Shown: positions 30,421-37,569 of the stretch, piece after piece
How the letters are laid out: each line of letters starts with the position of its first letter
Position numbering within the stretch: position 1 is the stretch's first letter
The notes under the pieces: generated by a model
Told to the model about the DNA's origin: nothing
The model's database searches: none
What the model saw: the letters and a program-made list of their open reading frames with translations, nothing else
DNA from: Bacteroidota bacterium
Lineage (GTDB): Bacteria > Bacteroidota > Bacteroidia > Bacteroidales > Bacteroidaceae
Reading direction: 5' to 3'
DNA: 64,000 nt
Assembly: GCA_023425865.1 (NCBI GenBank)
Contig: JAFABV010000056.1
Location: 40,557 to 104,556 of the forward strand
Made by a program: the position numbers and the translations under genes

Positions 30421-31146
30421 TTAGCTGCGCAGGAAATTCTTCAAGTCTGCGCTTTTCGTCATACGGCAGATGCGCCTGATGGCTTTATCACGTATCTGTC
30501 GCACGCGCTCACGTTTCAGTCCAGTCTGTTGCGCTATCTCGGCCATGGTGAGATGCGTGTCCCCCACGCCATAAAATCGCTTGATGACCATGCGTTCGCG
30601 ATCGTCCAACCTATTGAGCAGCTGATTCAGCTCGCCCAATAGCAAGTCATCCTCCAACAGCCGGTCAGGGTTTGGAGCGTCATGGTCAGGGATGACACGC
30701 CCCAAACTTAGCTCGGTACTGCCGCCCACAGGGGCGTCGATAGACAACATACGACTGCGCTTTTTCTCCAAAACCGGGTTTTTCACATCGCGCGGCACAC
30801 GATAAAATCCGGCTTGTTGTTCTACCGCCTGCTCGATGGCCTCACGGATGTAGGGCGCGGCAAAGGTAACAAAGCGCTTGTCCATATTTGCGTCAAACTT
30901 CAGTGCCGCACGCAACATGCCGATATTGCCTTCGCTAATGAGGTCTTCTATATCCACTCCACGTCCTTTGTAATGGTTGGCTACAGATACCACGAATGTT
31001 AAGTTGGCAGAAGTTAGCTTGTCTATCGCCCTACTGTCACCCATCTTGATACGTTCCGCGAGGTCTTTTTCCTCTTGGTCCGTGAGCTTGCGCTCATGCC
31101 CAATCTCATTGAGGTAGGTATTTAATGCATTTTTATCCTTATCCAT
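30421..31146 (-). CDS. RNA polymerase sigma factor, sigma-70 family (RpoD/group 2-3 type)
   Basis: A 241-residue sigma factor without region 1.1. Region 1.2 is LNTYLNEIGHERKLT; region 2 has NLTFVVSVANHYKGRG, DLISEGNIGMLRAALKFD and FVTFAAPYIREAIEQAV. Region 3 is shortened. Region 4 has a clear HTH (MAEIAQQTGLKRERVRQIRDKAIRRI). Besides the primary sigma at 48943, this is a second, alternative factor in the window. The aromatic -10 recognition stretch reads FVTFAAPYIRE rather than FISYAVWWIRQ, so promoter preference should differ. It is 6 bp downstream of a 66-residue acidic protein gene and almost certainly co-transcribed with it. Confidence 0.92.
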   Translation of the reverse strand: MDKDKNALNTYLNEIGHERKLTDQEEKDLAERIKMGDSRAIDKLTSANLTFVVSVANHYKGRGVDIEDLISEGNIGMLRAALKFDANMDKRFVTFAAPYIREAIEQAVEQQAGFYRVPRDVKNPVLEKKRSRMLSIDAPVGGSTELSLGRVIPDHDAPNPDRLLEDDLLLGELNQLLNRLDDRERMVIKRFYGVGDTHLTMAEIAQQTGLKRERVRQIRDKAIRRICRMTKSADLKNFLRS

Positions 31147-31152
31147 AATCTT

Positions 31153-31353
31153 TTATTCTAATCCCGACTCCGCCAACAGTTCAGCCACTTCCTCCGGTGT
31201 GTTGAAGGGCATGCCGTCAGAGAGTTCCTCATCGCTGAACTCCTCAGAGAGCCGCTGGGCTTGTTCTGCGCTCAGCTTGGCATTGCCGTTGGCGTCTTTC
31301 ATATCGAGCAAGGCCCGAAGTATGGCTTGGCGGTAGTTATCTATAGCTTCCAT
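31153..31353 (-). CDS. Small acidic protein encoded upstream of sigma factor
   Basis: A 66-residue, strongly acidic protein (MEAIDNYRQAILRALLDM...), with two short helices and an acidic C-terminal third (LSEEFSDEELSDGMPF, then EEVAELLAESGLE). No known domain is recognised. Only 6 bp separate its stop from the sigma-factor start, so the two are translated from one mRNA. The pairing suggests a sigma-modulating partner, but this rests on position and acidity only. The minus-strand sequence about 30 bp upstream has TACCTTTA, one base off the -7 consensus. Confidence 0.72.
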   Translation of the reverse strand: MEAIDNYRQAILRALLDMKDANGNAKLSAEQAQRLSEEFSDEELSDGMPFNTPEEVAELLAESGLE

Positions 31354-31416
31354 AGCAAGTTGTTGTTTTACTGGTGTAAAGGTACATATAATATTTCATT
31401 CATGCCCTCACTCTAC

Positions 31417-31450
31417 CTCAAAAAAACTTTCGCAGCACCCACCCATGATG
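31417..31450. repeat. A-run/CATGATG element, copy 1
   Basis: CTCAAAAAAACTTTCGC followed after 10 bases by CCCATGATG. A closely similar element is at 40632-40667; both are intergenic. Confidence 0.45.
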
Positions 31451-31621
31451 TTAATGTAAAGTAAAGATGATGGCATTCAGGCATTTTTTACGCGAGTTCG
31501 GGATATGAAGACAGAAAGCTATCACCTCTCCTGTATCCACCATCTTTGCCACAGTGAACATCCTGCGTCTCGCCCCATCTCCATGCCTACGCCCAACCGT
31601 TCGCATCGTACAGCCCGATAA

Positions 31622-31713
31622 TTCTATATGAAACCATCCAATGGTTCTATATAAAACCATTTTATAATTCTATATAAAACCATCATATCGTTCTATATAG
31701 AATCATCCGATGA
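31622..31713. repeat. Array 2 of the 23-bp double-palindrome repeat (4 units)
   Basis: Four 23-bp units start at 31622, 31645, 31668 and 31691. The first halves are TTCTATATGAAA, TTCTATATAAAA (twice) and TTCTATATAGAA. The second halves are CCATCCAATGG, CCATTTTATAA, CCATCATATCG and TCATCCGATGA. The second halves are more diverged than in array 1, while length and spacing are identical. It lies between divergent genes. Confidence 0.95.
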
Positions 31714-31872
31714 CTTGGGGTTTCTCATTTAGCCAGCCCTCCTTCCTTTGCCAGTTCGCTCAGGTCTATTCCGGCTTGCCCTGCCAGCCAATAGAGCGTC
31801 TCTATCTTCAGCCCCTCACCCGAAAGCGACTGTTTGCAAACTAATCTTATCCCGAATTCACGATTTTTTTCG

Positions 31873-31880
31873 TAAGTTTG
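31873..31880 (+). promoter_or_regulatory. -7 promoter element of the SDR gene
   Basis: TAAGTTTG, exact TAnnTTTG match, only 4 bp before ATG 31885. It predicts a leaderless or near-leaderless transcript. Confidence 0.5.
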
Positions 31881-31884
31881 CATT

Positions 31885-32619
31885 ATGAAGCAAAAAGCAA
31901 TCGTAATGGGTGCCAGTTCCGGCATTGGTAAGGAAGTGGCACAAAGACTACTGGCCGATGGATGGCAAGTGGGACTGGCGGCAAGACGCCACGACGCACT
32001 TGAGGAATTGGCCCGCACCTACGGCGACGCGGCGATTACCGCACAGATTGACATTACCGACGAACAAGCAACTCACCAGCTCCGCGACCTCATCACGCGG
32101 TTAGGAGGAGTCGACCTCTATTTTCACGCCTCAGGAATAGGATGGCAGAATAGCAACCTGTCAGAAGAGATTGAAATAAAAACGGTCAACACCAATGGCA
32201 TGGGCTTTACCCGCATGGTGGGCGAAGCATTCCGATGGATGGCAGCCCATGGTGGCGGACATATTGCGGTCATTACCAGCGTGGCAGGCACACGTGGATT
32301 GGGTCCAGCACCAGCCTATAGTGCCACCAAAGCCTTCCAGAACACCTATGTCCAGGCGCTCGAACAATTATCCAACAACAGAAAATTAGGAATCCGATTC
32401 ACTGACCTACGCCCAGGATTTGTCGATACCGACCTGATTAAAGGTAGCCATTTCCCTATGACAATGCCCCGCGATCTGGTCGCCGACGAAATCATGTGGG
32501 CCATAACCATGCGCCGCCATGTGCGCGTCATCGACTGGAAGTGGCGCCTCACCGTCTTTTTCTGGCGCATGATACCTGCCGCCTTGTGGCGAAGACTCCC
32601 ACTTATCAAGAACAGATGA
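31885..32619 (+). CDS. Short-chain dehydrogenase/reductase
   Basis: A 244-residue classical SDR: nucleotide-binding MGASSGIGKEVAQRL at the N-terminus, FHASGIG instead of the usual NNAG, ITSVAGTRG (catalytic Ser), and the Tyr-x3-Lys dyad in PAYSATKAFQ. Residues after the PGFVDTDL segment vary between SDRs and give no substrate clue. The C-terminus has a basic, aromatic helix (WKWRLTVFFWRMIPAALW) that could associate with membrane, as in DltE-like/YqjQ-type members. The -7 promoter element ends 4 bp before the start codon. Confidence 0.9.
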   Translation: MKQKAIVMGASSGIGKEVAQRLLADGWQVGLAARRHDALEELARTYGDAAITAQIDITDEQATHQLRDLITRLGGVDLYFHASGIGWQNSNLSEEIEIKTVNTNGMGFTRMVGEAFRWMAAHGGGHIAVITSVAGTRGLGPAPAYSATKAFQNTYVQALEQLSNNRKLGIRFTDLRPGFVDTDLIKGSHFPMTMPRDLVADEIMWAITMRRHVRVIDWKWRLTVFFWRMIPAALWRRLPLIKNR

Positions 32620-32743
32620 TACTGGGGGGAACGACAACTGATTGCTGGTCATAATACCACCCCTGCTTTGTAAACCGTGCGTATTTTCATCCAAATAAGC
32701 CGCTTGACTGGTATTACCCAGCGGGTCGTTGATGCTTTGGCAG

Positions 32744-32782
32744 CAAAAAAATCGGGCAAACAGGATACTCCTATTTGCCCGA
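32744..32782 (-). terminator. Intrinsic terminator of doxX-yceI
   Basis: Stem TCGGGCAAA (32752-32760) with TTTGCCCGA (32774-32782), extended by AGGA/TCCT in the loop. On the minus strand the seven A at 32744-32750 give the U-run. Confidence 0.9.
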
Positions 32783-32821
32783 AAACGCTTTGATTAATCC
32801 CTTAATTACTAATCTACTGCT

Positions 32822-33403
32822 TTATTTTTTGGCTGGTGAGAACTCACCGTCAATGATAATCGTTACTTCGTCACCTATAATTGCAGGCAAGAATTTGGTT
32901 CCAAAGTTGAAGTCTGAACGCTTGATGGTACCTTTCAGACGAAAGCCCGCAGTCAACATATTTGTCATCGGACTCACCATCTTCGATATCAATGTAGCGT
33001 CGAGCACAACAGGTTTGGTAACGTCTCTAATGGTTAGCGTACCATAAATCTTACCCTTATTCTTGCCCTTGGCAACGAGCTTTGTGCTTTTGAACACCAT
33101 GGTGGGATAATTGTCGACATCAAAGAAGTCGGCCGTCTTGAGGTGATGGTCACGAGCGTCTACACCGGTCTTGATGCTGGCGGTCTTGATGGTAGCGACT
33201 ATCTGAGTGCCTAAAAAGTTAGTACCTGCAGCGTTGACATCAATATCGAAGTCGGTAAACCGACCACTCACGATAGAAAGTCCGGCATGCGTAATCTCAA
33301 AACCGATGCGGGTGTGATCGGCATCGTTCACCCATTTCCCATTCTGCGCATGGATACCAAGCGCAGAAACCAATAATAATAATGCTAAAAATATCTTTTT
33401 CAT
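32822..33403 (-). CDS. YceI-family exported lipid-binding-like protein
   Basis: A 193-residue exported protein. ATG 33403 starts a signal peptide (MKKIFLALLLLVSALGIHAQ). The mature part is a YceI lipocalin-like barrel: WVNDADHTRIGFEITHAGLS, TDFDIDV, KTGVDARDHHLKTADFFDVDNYPTMVFKS in pieces, and TIRDVTKPVVLDA. YceI barrels bind polyisoprenoid or other amphipathic ligands in the periplasm. It lies 71 bp downstream of the doxX-like gene on the same strand and is closed by the terminator at 32744. The shared promoter and the divergent HxlR gene suggest a redox or electrophile-responsive pair. Confidence 0.92.
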   Translation of the reverse strand: MKKIFLALLLLVSALGIHAQNGKWVNDADHTRIGFEITHAGLSIVSGRFTDFDIDVNAAGTNFLGTQIVATIKTASIKTGVDARDHHLKTADFFDVDNYPTMVFKSTKLVAKGKNKGKIYGTLTIRDVTKPVVLDATLISKMVSPMTNMLTAGFRLKGTIKRSDFNFGTKFLPAIIGDEVTIIIDGEFSPAKK

Positions 33404-33474
33404 GTTATTACCCTGATCTGTTTTAATTCTCAACTCTAAGCTATATATTACTCTTGTACAGCGAGTTGCATCAT

Positions 33475-33897
33475 TCAACTAAAGATGTCGTTCTTTGTAA
33501 GTGCATACTTGCCACCACCTGTAAAGCAGAGTCCTACGGCCGGAAGCAAGTAAAGCATCGGCAACTCGATGGCCCAACCGCCGGTAGCGGGGTCGACAGA
33601 GAAGATGAGTGCGGCATGTGCCATCAACACAGCAACCACCATATTGCCTACCATCACAGCCGAAGCAAGGCGTGTCCATACGCCTAACACGATCATCAAC
33701 GCAGCTACAACCTCAGCAAACAAAGCACCATACGCAATGAATCCGGGCAGACCGTGTGCCTCAAGCATGCCTGCTATACCATCAATACCACCAAATAACT
33801 TGTGGAAACCATGGAAAAGCATCAAGCCACCCACACTCAGTCTCACAAAGACTAAACCCAAATCAGGATTTCTCCAAAAATCTTTTTCTAATTTCAT
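33475..33897 (-). CDS. DoxX-family membrane protein
   Basis: A 140-residue protein with four hydrophobic segments and the DoxX/DoxD start: FWRNPDLGLVFVRLSVGGLMLFHGFHKLFGG in pieces, then GLPGFIAYGALFAEVVAALMIVLGVWTRLASAVMV. DoxX proteins sit in the inner membrane and have been linked to oxidative and thiol stress; exact chemistry is open. ATG 33897 was chosen over the upstream ATG 33918 because the product then starts directly at the conserved KLEKDFWRNPDLGL. A consensus promoter lies about 110 bp upstream, and the divergent gene is an HxlR regulator, a common partner of doxX. Confidence 0.9.
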   Translation of the reverse strand: MKLEKDFWRNPDLGLVFVRLSVGGLMLFHGFHKLFGGIDGIAGMLEAHGLPGFIAYGALFAEVVAALMIVLGVWTRLASAVMVGNMVVAVLMAHAALIFSVDPATGGWAIELPMLYLLPAVGLCFTGGGKYALTKNDIFS

Positions 33898-34013
33898 AAT
33901 TGTTTCTCCTATATTCAAAAAATTGTTACTTTACGTTTTGTTATATCCTCAACAACCCATGTATCCATCTTATGGGATAAATACTGAATGCCTCTCGGAT
34001 GATGAATTTATTG

Positions 34014-34044
34014 CAAAAATAAATGTTTTTTACGAAACACACAA
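34014..34044 (-). promoter_or_regulatory. Promoter of the doxX-yceI operon
   Basis: Minus strand: TTG (complement of 34042-34044), 20-bp spacer, TATTTTTG (complement of 34014-34021). It predicts a leader of about 110 nt. Confidence 0.65.
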
Positions 34045-34164
34045 GAGGTTACATGCACAAAACATAGTTACCAAAAAGTAGAAATTGTAATAAAACCTAT
34101 GCTTCTTCGCTCTCACATTAACTTTTATTAATGCCGAAACTTTTATATAACAACAATCAATTAA

Positions 34165-34172
34165 TAACTTTG
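34165..34172 (+). promoter_or_regulatory. -7 promoter element of the hxlR-type gene
   Basis: TAACTTTG, exact match to TAnnTTTG, 22 bp before ATG 34195. The upstream box is not clear. Confidence 0.5.
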
Positions 34173-34194
34173 TCATCTAATTAAAGTAGCATCT

Positions 34195-34545
34195 ATGGCA
34201 TCTTCTATCGATTCTGAGGGTCAAACTTGTCCTATTCGGCAAGTGGTTAATTATTTTGGAGACAAATGGTCGTTTATCATCCTTCACACGCTCTTTTCCA
34301 GCGGCACACCTGCTTTGCGCTATTCTGAAATCAAAAGAACCGTGCATGACTGTTCTCCCAAGATGTTGTCCGCAACGCTCCGCAACTTGGAAGCCATAGG
34401 ACTCATTACCCGAAAAATATATCCTGAGGTGCCTCCACGCGTTGAATATGCCTTAACCGAACGTGGGCTTTCGCTCATTCCTTATATTGTAGGCCTCACA
34501 GATTGGGTGCAGAACAATATCGATAACGCGACCAACAGCGAGTAA
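34195..34545 (+). CDS. HxlR-family transcriptional regulator
   Basis: A 116-residue HxlR-type winged-helix protein: conserved CPIRQVVNYFGDKWSFIIL at the N-terminus with the family Cys (residue 11), LRYSEIKRTVHDCSPKMLSATLRNLEAIGLI as recognition helix region, and VEYALTERGLSLIPYI in the wing. The N-terminal Cys is the redox/electrophile-sensing position in several relatives. It is divergent from doxX-yceI, which it probably controls. It ends shortly before the AT-rich element at 34556. Confidence 0.92.
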   Translation: MASSIDSEGQTCPIRQVVNYFGDKWSFIILHTLFSSGTPALRYSEIKRTVHDCSPKMLSATLRNLEAIGLITRKIYPEVPPRVEYALTERGLSLIPYIVGLTDWVQNNIDNATNSE

Positions 34546-34555
34546 CCGAAACTCG

Positions 34556-34572
34556 TATTATATAATAAGGTG
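34556..34572. repeat. AT-rich palindrome, copy 2 of a shared 17-mer
   Basis: TATTATATAATAAGGTG is identical to 26085-26101. As there, it starts about 10 bp after a regulator gene's stop codon. A shorter TATAATAAGG recurs just before the gene at 35521. Confidence 0.6.
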
Positions 34573-34599
34573 TAAGAACTGATTATCCAGCAACGCGCC

Positions 34600-34863
34600 T
34601 TAATGGACTTTGATGTTCAGGTGCTTAAACTGATCAGTGGTGATAAGGCTTTTATGCTGTTTCGGCTTGTCGGCACTACCAGCGTCGAGCATCACGTTAT
34701 CGTCAGTGACATACTGCGTTGAAGCGTCATCAAACCATTCATTGTCTGGTACCATGTCAGCTTGATAGCTTACCCCACATGCCGGATGCCTGTTGTTCAG
34801 CATGACCAGCACAAGCACCAGACTCCATAAAACAATTACTGTCTTACCGATTGTTTTCAGCAT
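34600..34863 (-). CDS. Small exported or membrane-anchored protein, unknown
   Basis: An 87-residue protein starting MLKTIGKTVIVLWSLVLVLVML, a single N-terminal hydrophobic segment that acts as signal or anchor. The rest (about 60 residues) is hydrophilic and acidic with one Cys (HPACGVSYQ) and no recognised domain. It stands alone between the hxlR-type gene (convergent) and a long AT-rich intergenic region. No TAnnTTTG element is evident upstream. The start ATG and hydrophobic segment make it plausible as a gene; function unknown. Confidence 0.55.
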   Translation of the reverse strand: MLKTIGKTVIVLWSLVLVLVMLNNRHPACGVSYQADMVPDNEWFDDASTQYVTDDNVMLDAGSADKPKQHKSLITTDQFKHLNIKVH

Positions 34864-35520
34864 AACACACGTAGTTAAAGATAGTAGTCCCCACAGGGGG
34901 ATAAAGCAGATTAAGATTCTAATACTTTTACAAAAATAGTATAAATAATTGATTTCGACAACTATTGCGCATAATTTCTTTCCAAATAAAATGAATTAGG
35001 TGCCAGCATAGGGCGCGCGTATGGCCAAGCCTGCCTGATAAACACCCAGAGTTTGTTGCAGCCTCCCACGTCTATAAGGTTCGAGTGCGACCACTCCCAC
35101 CACTTCACCCAGCTATCCTCCTTCCTCCATCCTTGTCCTGATATACCTCATCCCTACCATTCTTTCCCCACATCGCCACCCTCCCGTTAGGATGATACGA
35201 ATAGCGACAAAAAATCGATTGCGCAAAAAAAACTTCATATTATACTTTATTTTTCTACGAAAAAGGCTGATAATACCAAAAAAGCATTAACTTTGCATAT
35301 AGCACAAGCAAGAGACTACTCTGCTTTGTTCAAGTAATCTAAAGTGAGAAGGTATGGGCACACAACGACTATCCTCACTACAGAAACAGTAAATGACACG
35401 ATTTTATGGATAAAGACGTTGCAGTACTATAGACGTCAACTCGGTGTTGACAGGTTACAGCAACATAAATATTCATTAAAACCTAATTAGAGAGTATAAT
35501 AAGGAACAAAATTATTACGC
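34864..35520. other. 657-bp intergenic region and long leader of the polysaccharide genes
   Basis: Nothing convincing is coded here. It contains the -7 element at 35288-35295, then about 220 nt of untranslated leader with a hairpin at 35435-35451 (GTCAAC, loop TCGGT, GTTGAC). Confidence 0.5.
35288..35295 (+). promoter_or_regulatory. -7 promoter element upstream of the polysaccharide gene cluster
   Basis: TAACTTTG, exact TAnnTTTG match about 225 bp before ATG 35521. No good -33 box is seen. Confidence 0.4.
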
Positions 35521-37461
35521 ATGAAACTTATACAGAAATTTGCCAAATGGTGCTTCTCTCTTGGCTCCTTACCGTACTGGGTCATCTTTGTGTATGATTG
35601 TGCCGCAGTATTGATCTCTGGTATTTTTGTTTATCTTTTGCAGCATGGTTACACCATGTTTATGGCGCAACTTAGTCAGATTGCCTTTGGATTGGCGATA
35701 TGCCTACTGGTCTACATGCCTACCTTTGTCATCTTCCATACGTTCAATGGCGTGCTGCGCTACTCTTCCTTCATCGACTTGCACCGAGTGGCCTACTCCA
35801 CTTTCACTGCCGGATTTGTGGTTTGTTTTCTTCACCAGTTGGAAGTGGCTTTCGGGCTTACCCCATACATACACATCCCCCGCTTCCTAAGCGGCTTGTT
35901 CATCTTCATGTCGGCCACCATGCTCATGTGGATAGCGCGTATAGCCGCCAAGGCACTGCACGACATCTACCGGAACGATGGCATTGCCAAGAACACCTTC
36001 ATCTACGGTAGTATGCAAGGTGGTGTGGCCTTGGCACAAAGCATCTACTCGGAGTCCCCCGTGCGCTACCGCATCTGCGGATTCATTACTTCAGATATCA
36101 ACATGACCACTTCACACCTGATGGGAAAGCGCGTGTATATGGACGACGACAACCTCATCGAGGTCATGAAGAGCAATAACATCCAGAATCTGCTGGTGTC
36201 GCCACTGCAAACAGCGCGGTTTACCCACCGCACCAAGCTCATCAACGACCTCCTGGCAGCCAACATCAAAATCATGATGATGCCTACCGCCGAGGAATGG
36301 AACGGTAAGACGCCACTCTCACACACCCAACTGCATGCGGTAGACATCGAGGACTTGCTGCCGCGCGACAAGATTGAGGTTGACATGAAGTCCATCGAGG
36401 CGATGCTCACCGGTCACCGCATCCTCATCACTGGCGCAGCAGGCAGCATCGGGTCGGAGATCGTGCGTCAGGTGGCAACCTTTGCGCCATCAGAACTGAT
36501 ACTTGTCGACCAGGCTGAGACCCCCATGCACGACTTGCGTCTCTACATGAAACGCAACCACAGTGACCTGAAGAGCTGGACCATCGTGGGCTCTATCACC
36601 AACGCTACGCATATGGAAGAGATATTCGCGGAGCACAAGCCCGAGTACGTGTTTCATGCGGCAGCCTACAAACATGTGCCCATGATGGAAGACAACCCCG
36701 CCATGGCCGTACAGAATAACATCTATGGTACGCGTATCATTGCCGATCTCGCCGTGAAATACGGCACCCGAAAGTTTGTGATGATTTCTACCGACAAGGC
36801 CGTCAACCCCACCAACGTGATGGGCTGCTCGAAGCGTATCTGCGAAATATACTGTCAGTCACTGAACAAGGCCATACAGGATGGAGAGGTTCAGGGCATC
36901 ACACAGTTTGTGACCACCCGCTTCGGAAACGTGCTGGGCTCCAACGGCAGCGTCATCCCTATCTTCAAGGAACAGATACGTAAGGGCGGACCGGTGACTG
37001 TAACCCACAAAGACATCATTCGCTATTTCATGCTCATTCCCGAGGCATGCCGCTTGGTACTCGAAGCGGGGACCATGGGCAAAGGGGGCGAGATTTTCAT
37101 CTTCGACATGGGTGAACCCGTGCGCATTGCCGACCTGGCTCAACGCATGATAGACCTTTCAGGGGCTAAGAACGTAACCATCAAGTACACCGGACTGCGC
37201 GACGGAGAGAAACTCTATGAAGAAATGCTCAACGACGAGGAGCAGACCGTACCTACTATCAACCCCAAAATCAAGGTGGCCAAAGTGCGCGAATACCCCT
37301 ATCTACTCGCTCTGCAAAACGAAAAGGAGCTCTACACGCTCTCACTCAACTATGACGATATGGACATCGTGAAGAAGATGAAGGAGATCGTGCCTGAGTT
37401 CAAGAGTCAGCACAGCAAATACGAGACCTTAGACGTGCCATCCACACAAGATGCTGTCTGA
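35521..37461 (+). CDS. Membrane nucleoside-diphosphate-sugar epimerase/dehydratase (CapD/WbpM type)
   Basis: A 646-residue protein with four N-terminal membrane helices (about 15-150), a CoA-binding-like Rossmann part (about 160-260), and a C-terminal extended SDR domain starting LITGAAGSIGSEIVRQ near residue 303. The catalytic region has the TDKAVNPTNVMG motif of long-form 4,6-dehydratases (WbpM, PglF) and HAAAYKHVPMMEDNP. These enzymes act on UDP-GlcNAc at the inner face of the membrane and supply deoxy-amino sugars for O-antigen, capsule or glycoprotein glycans. The two following genes fit that pathway. The leader is long (about 220 nt). Confidence 0.92.
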   Translation: MKLIQKFAKWCFSLGSLPYWVIFVYDCAAVLISGIFVYLLQHGYTMFMAQLSQIAFGLAICLLVYMPTFVIFHTFNGVLRYSSFIDLHRVAYSTFTAGFVVCFLHQLEVAFGLTPYIHIPRFLSGLFIFMSATMLMWIARIAAKALHDIYRNDGIAKNTFIYGSMQGGVALAQSIYSESPVRYRICGFITSDINMTTSHLMGKRVYMDDDNLIEVMKSNNIQNLLVSPLQTARFTHRTKLINDLLAANIKIMMMPTAEEWNGKTPLSHTQLHAVDIEDLLPRDKIEVDMKSIEAMLTGHRILITGAAGSIGSEIVRQVATFAPSELILVDQAETPMHDLRLYMKRNHSDLKSWTIVGSITNATHMEEIFAEHKPEYVFHAAAYKHVPMMEDNPAMAVQNNIYGTRIIADLAVKYGTRKFVMISTDKAVNPTNVMGCSKRICEIYCQSLNKAIQDGEVQGITQFVTTRFGNVLGSNGSVIPIFKEQIRKGGPVTVTHKDIIRYFMLIPEACRLVLEAGTMGKGGEIFIFDMGEPVRIADLAQRMIDLSGAKNVTIKYTGLRDGEKLYEEMLNDEEQTVPTINPKIKVAKVREYPYLLALQNEKELYTLSLNYDDMDIVKKMKEIVPEFKSQHSKYETLDVPSTQDAV

Positions 37462-37569
37462 GCCAGCGTGTCGTAATCCATACGCCGGACACGACACGCC
37501 ACCACTCCGTACCCAAACATCAGACTGGGGGCACAGGCGTTAGGCGCCGCCCCCTCACACCTTACAACC

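Larger units (their letters stand above)
31354..31884. other. 531-bp divergent intergenic region with repeats
   Basis: Between the small acidic protein gene (-) and the SDR gene (+). It holds an A-run element at 31417-31450 (see the element at 40632), the second 23-bp repeat array (31622-31713) and the SDR -7 element. No credible gene is seen. Confidence 0.6.

Noticed and set aside
34962..35147. Open minus-strand frame of 61 codons, Trp-rich (KWWEWSHSN..., QAWPYARPML)
   Set aside because: No start codon near the upstream end, no ribosome site or promoter, and the Trp codons are explained by CCA-rich plus-strand sequence. Could be a gene remnant, but not supported.
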